In this document: piece after piece, positions 1 to 8,798 of the stretch | How positions within the stretch are numbered: position 1 is the stretch's first letter | How the letters are laid out: each line of letters starts with the position of its first letter | NCBI GenBank assembly: GCA_046345315.1 | Contig: JBKDKA010000145.1 | Location: forward strand, 13,647 to 77,646 | DNA: 64,000 bases | DNA from: F1-80-MAGs062 sp046345315 | Lineage (GTDB): Bacteria > Planctomycetota > Planctomycetia > Planctomycetales > Planctomycetaceae | Direction of reading: 5' to 3' | Position numbers and translations under genes: made by a program | Notes under the pieces: model-generated | The model's input: only the letters and a program-made list of their open reading frames with translations | Database searches by the model: none | What the model was told of the DNA's origin: nothing

Positions 1-2513
1 CAAAGTACCAGGTCGTTCACGTGCAGTGTGGAGAAGTGGAAGAGTTTCTGCAGAAACGGCACGTAGAGCGTTGCTCCGAGAAACAAAACTGTGCCACCCA
101 CGACCCACCAGAGTGCGGGATTGGAAACCTGCATCGTCGACCAGATCGTGCGAGTCCATGAACGGTTGGCGAAGATCAGCCCCAGATTGGCTAACACGAG
201 TGTCGTAAAACTTAATGCGATTGCGTCGTCAGCGTTCAGCCAGCCCCATACCGCTGACAGGTAGATCCCCAGCACAATCAGAAAACCAGTCAAACCCTGA
301 AGCAGGCCGAGCCCCAGTAACCGGCTGCCAAACAGATTCGCTCCGGGATCTCGCGGCGGGCGATTCATCACACCGATATCTTCGGGCTCCGCTTCGAAAA
401 CAACAGAGCACGCCGGATCGATGATCAGTTCCAGAAACAAAATGTGTACCGGCATCAAAGCGATCGGTCCGCCGAGCAGCACCGGGACGATTGACATCCC
501 GGCGATCGGGACATGGACGGCGACAATATACGTCATCGCCTTCTGCAGATGATCGTAGATTCGTCGGCCCATGCGAACCGAATGAACGATCGATGCAAAA
601 TCATCATCGAGCAGGACAAGTGAAGCGGCCTCCCGCGCGACATCGGTGCCTCGACCGCCCATCGCGATGCCGATGTGAGCGGCTTTCAGCGCCGGCGCAT
701 CGTTCACCCCATCGCCGGTCATGGCGACGATCTCGCCGCTGGACTTGAGTGCGTTGACCAGTCGCAGCTTCTGCTCCGGGACCATGCGAGCAAACACGTT
801 GATCGCTCGCACTCGCAGCTTGAGTTGAGCATCTTCCAGTTGTTCAAGTTCTGTGCCCGTCATGATTTCGTTCACGGGCTGAATTCCCGCCTGCATCGCG
901 ATGCTTCTGGCAGTGGCAGGATGGTCGCCGGTGATCATTATCACTCGGATCCCGGCCGTATAGCACTCCTGAACAGCGGCCGGTACCGTCGGGCGAATCG
1001 GGTCTGCAAGTCCGACGAGTCCCAAAAATTCAAACCTGAAATCATGCTGTTCGCCCGGTAATGTGGGATTCGCAAAACGGCCTCGTGCGACACCCAGCAC
1101 TCGCAGTCCATCCAATGCCATCGCCGCGACTTCTGCGCCGATCTTCTTCGTACGTTCCGCGTCCAGATGACATAAATCAGCGATGGCTTCCGGAGCACCT
1201 TTCGCTGCCAGAACGTAATCCTTCCCGGTCGGTGACTTCCAGACATGCGACATCGCCAGCAGTCCTGACGACAATGGATAGCCTCGTTCCAGAGACCAGT
1301 CCGCGTGCAGATGTTCGGTCTTTGCCAGTTGAGCATTTCCCAGATCGTGAAAGGCCCTTTCCATCGGATCGAACGGATCGCGCTGACTGGCGAGAATTCC
1401 AAACTCGACAATTTCATGAACCTCTTCCGGCAGCTCTTCTGAAGTCGATGGGTCCACTTCGAAGATTCGCCCGTTCACCGCCAGCTTGTGTATCGACATC
1501 CGATTGACCGTCAACGTACCGGTCTTATCAACACAAAGAACTGTCGCGGAGCCCAGAGTTTCGATCACCGGGACATGTCGAGCGAGCACCTTGATCTTTG
1601 ACAATCGCCAGGCACCGAGTGCCAGGAAAATCGTGAGGACCACCGGAAATTCTTCCGGCAGCATCGCCATGGCCAGCGTGATGCCGGCCAGAATTCCCTG
1701 AAGCCAGTCACCTCGAGTGACTCCGTATAACACAACCACAAAGATGCAAAGGACAACTCCCAGCGTTGCGACACGTCGAACCAGCAGTCCCACTTCATTC
1801 TGAAGTTTTGTGCCTGTCGTCTCGATCGTCTGCAGTGCCTTCCCGATCTTTCCCATTTCGGTATTCATGCCGGTAAAGCGCACCAGAGCCGTTCCCTGGC
1901 CCTGAACGACCAATGTTCCGGAAAAGACAAACGGCAGGTCTTCGCCGCCGGGCCGAGTCATCTCTCGGGCTCCGTCCCATATTGCTTTCCGGACGGGCAC
2001 AGATTCGCCGGTCAGCAATGATTCATCGGTCGAAAGGCCGTTGCAGGAAATGATCACCGAATCTGCGGGAACGCGATCTCCTTCGGCCAGCACGATCAGG
2101 TCATCCGGCACAACGTCTCGGCCAGCGATTCGCTTTCGTTCGCCATCGCGAATCACCAGAGCTCGAGGACTGGAAAGATCTTTTAACGCTTCGAGAGCGC
2201 GTTCCGTCTTTCGTTCCTGATAGAGCGTGATCCCGAGGACAACGAAGACGAAACCAAGAAGCATCAGTGCTTCCTGCACATCGCCAAGAATCAGATAGAT
2301 CAAGCCGCACGCCAGCAGCATCAGAAACATCGGCTCACGGGCGACATCCCAAGCCGTTGCCAGCAGACTGCGACTTTGCGTGGATGGCAGTTCGTTGTAC
2401 CCATGCTGCTGCAGACGCTGTGTCGCTTCGGCTGCTGAGAGGCCGGTCGGCGAATCGCTGTTGAGACCATGTTTGACCATTCGGTCCTGCTCTCTTTCAG
2501 TAGTCGTATTCAT
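1..2513 (-). CDS. Cation-transporting P-type ATPase, calcium-pump type (3' end outside window)
   Basis: An open frame without a stop runs from the ATG at 2511-2513 to the left edge, about 837 codons. It is a P-type ATPase that would use ATP to move a cation, probably calcium, across the cytoplasmic membrane. Visible motifs are the actuator TGES near residue 170, the phosphorylation site DKTGT with Asp about 329, and the hinge TGDGVND near 600. A late membrane segment reads LELIIDPACSVVFEAE, typical of bacterial calcium-pump-like enzymes. Only a few C-terminal residues should be missing, since the last visible residues (FLQKLFHFSTLHVNDL) match the usual C-terminal part of the family. Small frames inside this stretch are shadows; I see no frameshift. 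The substrate is inferred from family resemblance. A hairpin just upstream may control it. Confidence 0.93.
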   Translation of the reverse strand, partial: MNTTTEREQDRMVKHGLNSDSPTGLSAAEATQRLQQHGYNELPSTQSRSLLATAWDVAREPMFLMLLACGLIYLILGDVQEALMLLGFVFVVLGITLYQERKTERALEALKDLSSPRALVIRDGERKRIAGRDVVPDDLIVLAEGDRVPADSVIISCNGLSTDESLLTGESVPVRKAIWDGAREMTRPGGEDLPFVFSGTLVVQGQGTALVRFTGMNTEMGKIGKALQTIETTGTKLQNEVGLLVRRVATLGVVLCIFVVVLYGVTRGDWLQGILAGITLAMAMLPEEFPVVLTIFLALGAWRLSKIKVLARHVPVIETLGSATVLCVDKTGTLTVNRMSIHKLAVNGRIFEVDPSTSEELPEEVHEIVEFGILASQRDPFDPMERAFHDLGNAQLAKTEHLHADWSLERGYPLSSGLLAMSHVWKSPTGKDYVLAAKGAPEAIADLCHLDAERTKKIGAEVAAMALDGLRVLGVARGRFANPTLPGEQHDFRFEFLGLVGLADPIRPTVPAAVQECYTAGIRVIMITGDHPATARSIAMQAGIQPVNEIMTGTELEQLEDAQLKLRVRAINVFARMVPEQKLRLVNALKSSGEIVAMTGDGVNDAPALKAAHIGIAMGGRGTDVAREAASLVLLDDDFASIVHSVRMGRRIYDHLQKAMTYIVAVHVPIAGMSIVPVLLGGPIALMPVHILFLELIIDPACSVVFEAEPEDIGVMNRPPRDPGANLFGSRLLGLGLLQGLTGFLIVLGIYLSAVWGWLNADDAIALSFTTLVLANLGLIFANRSWTRTIWSTMQVSNPALWWVVGGTVLFLGATLYVPFLQKLFHFSTLHVNDLVL

Positions 2514-2535
2514 GCATTGTGCCTTTGGATCGACA

Positions 2536-2587
2536 CAAAAAAAGCCGATGTGGCTGCACTCTGAAGAGAGCCCAGCCACATCGGCTT
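2536..2587 (-). terminator. Strong hairpin plus T-run, 23 nt before the ATPase start
   Basis: Perfect 14-bp inverted repeat (arms 2543-2556 and 2573-2586, AGCCGATGTGGCTG). Read on the minus strand it is followed at once by a run of T, so it has the form of an intrinsic terminator. Because the ATPase start codon lies only about 23 nt downstream, it either ends transcripts coming from the right or acts as a leader attenuator for the ATPase. Confidence 0.7.
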
Positions 2588-2676
2588 ATGCGCTGACAAG
2601 CATCCCGGTTGAACCGAGCTGCCCTTCGTTCATCATCCGATCGCGATGGTATTCTAGAACGCCAAGGTGACAAAAA

Positions 2677-2874
2677 CTATTGAGACGACACCTTGACTTG
2701 CCGCACTTCCCCGGCTGTTGAGAAAACATGACCGTTTGTCAGGCCGGATAACGAATGACATCGCTGATAAGCGACTTCACAATCTTCGCCCAGACTGACG
2801 TGGCGACCGTCGATTTCGACGCACCACGTATCACGGAATTTGCGGTAGCATGGTTTTAGAATGTGGTAGAGCAT
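2677..2874 (-). pseudogene. N-terminal fragment of an integrase/recombinase-like protein
   Basis: The minus-strand translation contains KPCYRKFRDTWCVEIDGRHV and then SLGEDCEVAYQRCHSL, which matches the N-terminal arm-binding segment of planctomycete tyrosine-recombinase-type integrases (pattern YRKFRDTWYVEIDG..V.LG.D...A..RYHEL). The frame stops after about 65 residues and no catalytic domain follows, so this is a truncated remnant. The expected Tyr positions are replaced by Cys, as in a decaying gene. Family assignment rests on my recognition of the motif and is not proved. Confidence 0.5.
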
Positions 2875-3084
2875 GAGCGATTCTCCGGAAATACGCTGCA
2901 ACGGGAGCAGACCGGATGACTCGCAGACAGCCACAGTGATGGCCCTGGATCCCTGACACAAACTCTGACAAGCCACCTTTGCCAGCACAATTGACGTAAG
3001 TCCTTGTGGCTCTATTGTAATGTCTCATAAGAACGGGAACTCAATATCAACTGCTGGCTTCATATCTTCTGACAAAGGAGGATA

Positions 3085-3562
3085 CGATGCGAATTTGCGA
3101 AGACCATTATTCTGACTGACAAAGAACGGATCATTCTGATGCAGTGGTCGCGTGGCAGAAAGAAACCTGTTCGATTGGTGCTGCGGGCAAAGATTGTGCT
3201 GGCAGCTGCGGCTGGACAAGCGAACAAGAACATCGCTGCGGAATTGAAATGCACGCGTCGAACGGCAGGGACGTGAAGATGTCGACTTGCCGAAGGTCGG
3301 CTGGAAGCTTTGAAAAAAGATGCACCTCGAAGTGGTCGAGTGCCCAGTGTGAGAACGGACAAAGAGGCTGAGATCCTTCGTAAGACGACGCAGAAAAAAC
3401 CACCGAACGCAACACAATGGTCCGTCCGCAGCGTGGAACCTTTGGGACAAGCGATCAAGGACTACACTGACCATCACAACGCAAACCCGGAAACCTTCGT
3501 CTGGACGAAAAAGCGGAAGACATTCTGGAAAAAGTGAAGCGTGCCGGAGCACGCACTCTCTA
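3085..3562 (+). pseudogene. IS630-family transposase remnant, internally deleted and frameshifted
   Basis: Reading across frames gives an IS630-type N-terminus: ILTDKERIILMQWSRG, then VRLVLRAKIVLAAAAGQAN and KNIAAELKCTRRTAGT (helix-turn-helix). After a frame change come LEALKKDAPRSGRVPSV and KKPPNATQWSVRS. The text then jumps directly to a C-terminal stretch, LGQAIKDYTDHHNANPETF followed by VWTK, and after another frame change AEDILEKVKRAGARTL and a stop. The central DDE catalytic region is missing. This is a dead element; terminal repeats were not identified. Confidence 0.75.
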
Positions 3563-3598
3563 AGATCCCATGTGTTTGAGACACGAACTTAGTGCCCG

Positions 3599-3733
3599 AA
3601 GCTGGATGTGCGGAAATACATTGACCGTATTTCACATGAGAGACTGCTCCATTTGCTGGAAAGTCGATTCAAAGACGAAAGACTGTTTCACCTCCTGAAT
3701 CGCATCATCGCGGCATATTGGGCAACTCTGTGA
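3599..3733 (+). pseudogene. Reverse transcriptase (RVT_1) fragment
   Basis: One frame reads KLDVRKYIDRISHERLLHLL, then ESRFKDERLFHLLNRIIAAY and a stop shortly after. This matches the part of retron/group-II-intron-like reverse transcriptases where the polymerase motif KxDxxxxFDxIxH sits, followed by the L..LL..I.D..L..L...I spacing. Only about 45 codons survive, and the YADD active site is absent. It lies just after the IS630 remnant, so this is part of a mobile-element scrapyard. Confidence 0.5.
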
Positions 3734-3759
3734 AGGAACTTTTGCTCGGGATTCTCGTC

Positions 3760-3795
3760 GTCATAGCGGCTGGGCGCAAGCCCACCGGTGAGTCC
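3760..3795. repeat. Short GC-rich hairpin sequence
   Basis: GGGCGCAAGCCC forms a hairpin with a GCAA (GNRA-type) tetraloop and is followed by the palindrome CACCGGTG. It sits at the right edge of the mobile-element remnants. It may be the terminal piece of an element or a small dispersed repeat. The rest of the stretch to 4009 shows nothing I can recognise. Confidence 0.3.
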
Positions 3796-4009
3796 GAGGC
3801 ATGAAGTCAACGGATGGCTCACGCCATTCCGGTTCAAAATGCTTCACAGCGTTGGCCGTCAATGATCGATGGCGTGCATTGACCCGGGCCGCCGCTTTGC
3901 TTCAGCCCGGACTGTCAGAACGGCTGAACCTTCGGCCCGAAGTCACGATTCCGATTCAAAGTGTGGCACGGCTGGAATGTATTTCAAAACCACCTCTTCG
4001 GTTACTGCT

Positions 4010-5305
4010 TCATGGAGCCGGCTGATCTTCCGAGCGGTCGATGTGTTCTGTACTCACGGCACAATTTCGGTCATCAAAGATGTTGAGATAGAACACGGTT
4101 GCGTCGGCAGGAATCTCTGCAGTCACTCGACATTGATCGTGATCGATCTTCGCGGGCAGGCTTTCCCAGAGTCGATCCTGCCAGCGGCCCGAGGCTCGCG
4201 TGAATGCCAGTTCTGCACTGACGATTTTGGTTTGGCTCTTGTAGGTGCACCAGGCTTGGGTGCTGCTGGATCCCTGTTCTGTGATGGACGGCAGAGGAGT
4301 TCCATTGTTCAGAATGTGGTCGGCGAAGACACGGATCTCTTCCGGTGCTTCTCCTGCCGGGCCATGAGCATGTGGCATTCGAATTCGGAGACAGAGCGTT
4401 CTTTCGGATTTCGGAAGTCGGCTGGAGCGTCTCCAGGAATCCATAGGGTATGCGAAGTCGTTGGTACCATTGACCCAGAGCACAGGCACGCGAGTTCGCT
4501 TCAGATAGCCACTGGGATCCCACTGTTTCAGCCAGAGGCCGGCCTTGTCCTTTCCCATTTTTTCGAAGGCTGGCAGCCAGGCGGAGTTTTCCCCGAGATA
4601 ACCGCAGCCGTAAACGGGCACTGCGAAACGAAACCGATGATCAACACCGGAGACGATTGATGTGAGATAGCCTCCCCAGGAAATTCCTGTCACGCCGATT
4701 CGTTCGGCATCGATTTCCGGAAACGATCTCAGCAGAGAATTGGCGCGGGCCACTGCGGTGACGGCATGCCATGTCCACTGGTCTGTGATCGGCGATTCGA
4801 GCTGTTCGAAACTGGCATCCCATCCGGGAGGGCCTCCATGTTCGTGTCGTTTCCACTTCGAATACTCCCCCACCGGGACACAGCCGCAGAGGTCCATTGC
4901 GATCGCTGCATATCCCCTTGAATTCCAGAGTCTGACCCAGTTGTCGAAGGCCGTTCCACCCCCGCCATGGATCAGAACCATGGCCGGAAATTTCTGACTG
5001 CTCTTACTGCTCCCGTCGGAGATACTGGAATCCTTCGGAAGCGGAACACCGTACCATGCGAAGACTCGTGTCGGGCGTCCCTGATAGTCCTCGCCATCGT
5101 AGAACATTGATTGCACGCCTTCCCCTTGGAACTCCGGAGCTTCATGAATGCCCGGAACGGCTTCGAGAATCGGGGATGGAAACTCAACGCCCGTCGCGTC
5201 CTCAGTATGGAAAGAGTCGGCGGACAATCTTTCTTCACAGACGAAGCTGAGAATCAACGCGAGAACCATGAACGGCGTGTAACGAAATCTCAGTTTGCTC
5301 GGCAT
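4010..5305 (-). CDS. Secreted alpha/beta-hydrolase (acetylxylan-esterase / dienelactone-hydrolase-like)
   Basis: A protein of about 431 aa, starting at the ATG at 5305. This start gives a clear signal peptide (MPSKLRFRYTPFMVLALI and on to a cut near ADSF). The longer frame upstream would bury it. The hydrolase core has the oxyanion segment LIHGGGG near residue 113, the nucleophile elbow GISWGG with Ser about 209, an acid in NGTNDFAYPMDS with Asp about 283, and His in MPHAHGP near 312-314. A C-terminal domain of about 100 residues follows and may bind carbohydrate. Likely a periplasmic or extracellular esterase acting on polysaccharide esters; the substrate is not visible. It is a single gene between remnants and the 96-bp element. 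Confidence 0.85.
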   Translation of the reverse strand: MPSKLRFRYTPFMVLALILSFVCEERLSADSFHTEDATGVEFPSPILEAVPGIHEAPEFQGEGVQSMFYDGEDYQGRPTRVFAWYGVPLPKDSSISDGSSKSSQKFPAMVLIHGGGGTAFDNWVRLWNSRGYAAIAMDLCGCVPVGEYSKWKRHEHGGPPGWDASFEQLESPITDQWTWHAVTAVARANSLLRSFPEIDAERIGVTGISWGGYLTSIVSGVDHRFRFAVPVYGCGYLGENSAWLPAFEKMGKDKAGLWLKQWDPSGYLKRTRVPVLWVNGTNDFAYPMDSWRRSSRLPKSERTLCLRIRMPHAHGPAGEAPEEIRVFADHILNNGTPLPSITEQGSSSTQAWCTYKSQTKIVSAELAFTRASGRWQDRLWESLPAKIDHDQCRVTAEIPADATVFYLNIFDDRNCAVSTEHIDRSEDQPAP

Positions 5306-5500
5306 GCGATGATCACCAGTCCTGTCAGAGTCACTCCGGATGGACGTTGCATGAGACTGCTGCGACGGCACTGGCCGCGGCGCCGGGTTCAGTATTTCAT
5401 TTTCTTCGCGGAAAGCAAGAACTCCCGAGCAATGGTCTGCGTCGGGTGACGCCTGCATTCGTCATCGCGTCAATGAACCGTGTGGCGTGCAAAGCACTGA

Positions 5501-5596
5501 GAACGCCTGACAAAACCGGGAATGGCTCCCGACCATAGCTGAGTTCACCAACCAATTCGTTGATCGAAGGGTGCCTGTCCCGGTTTTCTTAGAGCC
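5501..5596 (-). repeat. 96-bp element with terminal inverted repeats, copy 1
   Basis: Same length as, and about 88% identical to, the reverse complement of 44691-44786. The ends are inverted repeats, seen as CAAAACCGGGAATGGCTCCC at the left and GTGCCTGTCCCGGTTTT at the right. The centre keeps a decayed form of the palindrome CCAACGAATTCGTTGG. No coding capacity. It looks like a miniature mobile element or a REP/BIME-type unit. The flanking stretches 5306-5500 and 5597-5909 show no gene. Confidence 0.75.
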
Positions 5597-5909
5597 TTTT
5601 AAGGAGGCAGAGGTCCTCTGACTTCGGCCGATTCTGCTTCCGATTGCAGAAGACTGGCAAGGTTCGACGGTCAGGTCACCAATCGGGCGGATTCCCGGAT
5701 GGCTCTGATCGTTCAGACGATGTTCGTTTTGAATTTCCGGAATTCCTGAAGTCGGTTGTCCCAACATAAGATGAAGCGGGTGACGACAGATTCTTCGCCT
5801 GATTCCTGGTTCCTGAAATCTCTCCATGTTCCGCATTTTCTGCGGAATCCAGAGATCATTACATAAGCTCAGATGTTGCAGGGCTCGCTGCCTGCAGGAA
5901 AGGAATGTT

Positions 5910-7967
5910 ATGGTACTTATCCCTCGAAGCGGTCGCGGACGTCGATCTCTCGGATCGCGTCGCGTCGGACAGCGGATGGAAAGTTGTGAAAGCAGGTCGC
6001 TGCTTTCCGCGACAACGGCCGCCACGGCGGTTGGAGACCTCGCGGAAACTCCTGCAGTCTGTGACGATGCAGAGAAGCTTGAGTGCTCTGTGGAATTATC
6101 AGGGATCGAGCCGCTGATCGCGGAATGCTGGGAAGTGATGCCTGTCTGGCTGGACCCTGTCAGCCTCAAAGGTGCCGACGAAGGGCCTGGATGTGGTGTT
6201 GCTGAGGACTTTATCTTTGTTGCTGACGATTCCCTTGTGACCGATGCCGTCACTGGCGGCGATGTCACTGAAGTGGACGGTGAAGTCAGCGTTTACGAGC
6301 TGGAAGATTTTGATCCCAGCTGGGTGATTCGCGTTGGTGGTGTCTCATTCGAAGACGCTGCCCCGATCGATGACAGCTTCGAGATGTGTTTGTTTGACCC
6401 GATTCCGCTCGAAGACTTCGAGCTGTCGGATCCAGTCTGGTGTGACTTCGGAAATTACAACCTCACGGGTGAATCCGTCGATAGCGAACAGAAGCCTGAA
6501 CTCACGGATGGTGATGAGGTGTCCGTTAACCCGATTAACGAGGGTTCTGTCATCTGGACTCGCTGCCCGGTCTTCCCCGGGGATCTGGAAGTTGTCGATC
6601 CGGTCTGGGGTGACTTCCGGAATTACAATCCCACGGGCGAATCCGTCGATGGCAAAGAGACAGCGGAGCTCACTGACGGTACTGATGGTGCAGGAACCGT
6701 TGAGACTCTGATCGACGACTGTGATCCGGAAGTCGTCGATCCGGTCCGGTGTGACTTCGAGGGCTACGATCCGGTCTGGTGTGACTTCGGAGACGACATT
6801 CCCTCGGATGAAGCTGTCGAGGGCGGAGAGAAAACTGAGATCGGAGAGGAATCCGGTGTCGACGATACGACTGGTCTTCCGGATGGTACCGATGGTGGAG
6901 ACTCCACTGTCATCGGTGACGGCACGAAGCGCGGAGAGACAACTGAAATCGCCGACGGTTCCGATGGCGACGAGACGCCTGACATAACTGAACCTGAAAA
7001 GGTTTTCGTTGACCCCATCGACTGTGTTTTTGTGATTCAGCCCTATTTTCCGGGTGAGCCTGGAGATCTGCAGGTCTTCGATCCTGTCTGGTGCGACTTC
7101 GGGAAGGGCGATCCGTGGAACGAGGCGGTCGATGGCGATCGTGTGTACAAATTCACGGATGGTGAAGAAAGCTCGGAACCTGTCTCTCTGGAAGAGTCGG
7201 AAATCAGGATTCCAATTCGATACGCGTTCCGGGGAGGAAAGGTCTCAGACACTGCTGTTGATGGAGATGGATTGTGCGTCTTTACACCTCCTGATCTGCC
7301 TTCCTCAGACGGGTCGGAGGATCCGCAGCCTGTTATCTGTGACTTTGGCGTCGACTTTGGCGTAATCCCGGGCTCAGAAGAAGGGTCTGAGAGTGTCGTG
7401 TCAGTTGACGGCACTGTCACTGATGAGCGCGGTGAAACTGTCAAGAATTTCCGCGGTGAATCAGTCGATGGCGAAGATTCGAACCTCGTCAGGTGTGAAC
7501 TGCCAGTTGATGATGAGGCCGTTGTTGATCTGGTGTGGGAAGATTTTGCCGGGACTGGCCGGTGGGAGGACGGTTCGACCGAGGAGATTCCGGTCGCGGT
7601 ATCGCTTCCTGCTGAATCGGGCACCGATGAGTATTCCGGCGTTGTGTGTGAGTCGACGGACTGGCAGGCATGGAGCACGATGCTGAATGCAGATCCGGGT
7701 GCAGCTGACGCGACGTCTCTCGTGTATCAGGCCCTGCCTGCGGAATCATCTCCCGAGGTGACCGCAGAGCCTGTGGTCATTTCGGTCTCCATGCCTGATG
7801 ATCCGGAAATTGCGGATGTGTCAATAAGCGACGAAGCGGAAGTCCGTGAGGACGAAGGCTCCGAAGAAGTTGCGATCCCTGATTCGGTCGTCAGCGAATC
7901 TCCGGAGCTGACGTATGTTGCGGCTGGTCTGGAAGAGGAGCTTTTTGAGTCTCTGAGCCTTCTGTGA
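5910..7967 (+). CDS. Acidic repeat protein with DPVWCDFG-type repeats, unknown function
   Basis: A 685-aa protein from the ATG at 5910, which has an AGGAAAGGA ribosome site close upstream; a longer frame starts at 5826. The N-terminus is basic (RSGRGRRSLGSRRVGQRMES) and leads into ESCESRSLLSA, a degenerate form of the planctomycete LEPR-XLL motif (LEPRxLLSA). The rest is rich in Asp, Glu, Gly and Thr, with a loose repeat of about 55-65 residues built on DPVWCDFGNYNPTGESVDG followed by a xELTDG segment. At least four clear copies and several decayed ones lie in the first two thirds. The Trp-Cys pair recurs, which would allow disulfide links. No enzyme domain is visible. It is probably an exported or surface protein. 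A terminator follows directly. Confidence 0.75.
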   Translation: MVLIPRSGRGRRSLGSRRVGQRMESCESRSLLSATTAATAVGDLAETPAVCDDAEKLECSVELSGIEPLIAECWEVMPVWLDPVSLKGADEGPGCGVAEDFIFVADDSLVTDAVTGGDVTEVDGEVSVYELEDFDPSWVIRVGGVSFEDAAPIDDSFEMCLFDPIPLEDFELSDPVWCDFGNYNLTGESVDSEQKPELTDGDEVSVNPINEGSVIWTRCPVFPGDLEVVDPVWGDFRNYNPTGESVDGKETAELTDGTDGAGTVETLIDDCDPEVVDPVRCDFEGYDPVWCDFGDDIPSDEAVEGGEKTEIGEESGVDDTTGLPDGTDGGDSTVIGDGTKRGETTEIADGSDGDETPDITEPEKVFVDPIDCVFVIQPYFPGEPGDLQVFDPVWCDFGKGDPWNEAVDGDRVYKFTDGEESSEPVSLEESEIRIPIRYAFRGGKVSDTAVDGDGLCVFTPPDLPSSDGSEDPQPVICDFGVDFGVIPGSEEGSESVVSVDGTVTDERGETVKNFRGESVDGEDSNLVRCELPVDDEAVVDLVWEDFAGTGRWEDGSTEEIPVAVSLPAESGTDEYSGVVCESTDWQAWSTMLNADPGAADATSLVYQALPAESSPEVTAEPVVISVSMPDDPEIADVSISDEAEVREDEGSEEVAIPDSVVSESPELTYVAAGLEEELFESLSLL

Positions 7968-8013
7968 CAGTGGGCGTTCTGCGGTCGTCTGACCCGGAAA
8001 TATGAAGTTTGCG

Positions 8014-8052
8014 GCCGTCGGGGAGTGCTCCACACCCGACGGCTGTTTTTTT
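8014..8052 (+). terminator. Intrinsic terminator after the acidic repeat gene
   Basis: GCCGTCGGG (8014-8022) pairs with CCCGACGGC (8035-8043), followed by a run of seven T. It lies about 45 nt after the stop codon of the acidic repeat gene. Confidence 0.85.
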
Positions 8053-8222
8053 GACGGTGGAATTCTCCCGGACGACCGTCTCTGGCTGCTGCCGGCTGAT
8101 TTTCACGATCCTGCGACGCTGAAATGACCAGGATCAGGCCATGAAACGCTTTTCCGATCGTTTTGCCGTTCATTTCAGGGCCGTGACGTGGGGTTCCGAT
8201 CAGAATCTGATGAACCCTCCAA

Positions 8223-8250
8223 TTGACTTTTCACGGAAATCGATTATTCT
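8223..8250 (+). promoter_or_regulatory. Candidate sigma-70-type promoter
   Basis: TTGACT (8223-8228) and TATTCT (8245-8250) are spaced by 16 bp, about 70 nt before the small basic protein gene. A small hairpin, CCGGTG/CACCGG at 8284-8300, lies in the leader. This is a motif match only. Confidence 0.4.
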
Positions 8251-8319
8251 GCCACGCTTGTTTCCCCGGAATTTTCCCGAAGACCGGTGTCAGTCACCGG
8301 ACACAGGACTGTTTTTGCT

Positions 8320-8481
8320 ATGGGTCGCACTGAAAGAACTCGAGAAATTGCTCGTCGCCGAAAACGTAAGGTGCAGCTGAAGAAGATGCGTGTCCGATAC
8401 GCTGCTGCCAGCACGACGGCCGACAAAGAAGTGATTCTCGCCAAGGCTCGCCGAATGAGCCCATTCATCGAGATGGAATAG
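8320..8481 (+). CDS. Small basic protein, planctomycete-type (DUF6800-like)
   Basis: A 53-aa protein starting MGRTERTREIARRRKRKVQL and ending with KARRMSPFIEME. The first half is strongly basic and helical; the C-terminal motif ARRMSPF resembles small conserved proteins of planctomycetes that I associate, from memory, with DUF6800. I chose the internal ATG at 8320 because the family begins MGR.ER.REI.RRR; a start at 8287 would add a non-conserved leader. The function is not known. The charge suggests nucleic-acid or ribosome binding (inference). It is followed 107 nt later by the CDGSH gene on the same strand. Confidence 0.75.
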   Translation: MGRTERTREIARRRKRKVQLKKMRVRYAAASTTADKEVILAKARRMSPFIEME

Positions 8482-8588
8482 CGATCAGCTGTCCTCTGCT
8501 GGTTTTGTGAGTTTCTCATCTGTTCGAGAAGACGTGCGTCAGCTGGAGCAGCGTCAGGCTCGTCGGGTTTTGCCAGGTCTGGATTTCC

Positions 8589-8798
8589 ATGTCTGAAGTC
8601 AAAGTTAACATTCGCGACAATGGGCCATTCCTTCTGACAGGCGCGATCGCTCTGTGCGATGCGGCCGGGAATCCATTCGATCTCGGCGGCAAGGAAACGA
8701 TCGCTCTGTGCCGTTGTGGCGCTTCCGAGCGTAAGCCGTTCTGTGACGGTGCCCATAATCGATGCGGTTTCAAGTCAGCTGAGCGAGCCGGACAGTAG
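8589..8798 (+). CDS. CDGSH iron-sulfur domain protein
   Basis: A 69-aa protein with the complete CDGSH (mitoNEET-type) binding motif in CRCGASERKPFCDGAH: C-x-C-x2-S-x3-P-x-C-D-G-A-H. Three Cys and one His would bind a [2Fe-2S] cluster. It is a single-domain cytosolic form with no membrane anchor. Such proteins are linked to redox or iron-sulfur handling; a specific role is not visible. No terminator is visible between it and the small basic protein, so the two may be cotranscribed. Confidence 0.9.
   Translation: MSEVKVNIRDNGPFLLTGAIALCDAAGNPFDLGGKETIALCRCGASERKPFCDGAHNRCGFKSAERAGQ

Noticed and set aside
1..2513. Apparent fragmentation of the P-type ATPase into small frames
   Set aside because: The true frame is open from 2513 to the left edge; only frames closed inside the window look short.
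5462..6268. 268-codon open frame on the minus strand across the start of the acidic repeat gene
   Set aside because: It runs through the 96-bp element and opposite the repeat gene; the translation is low quality and shows no family.
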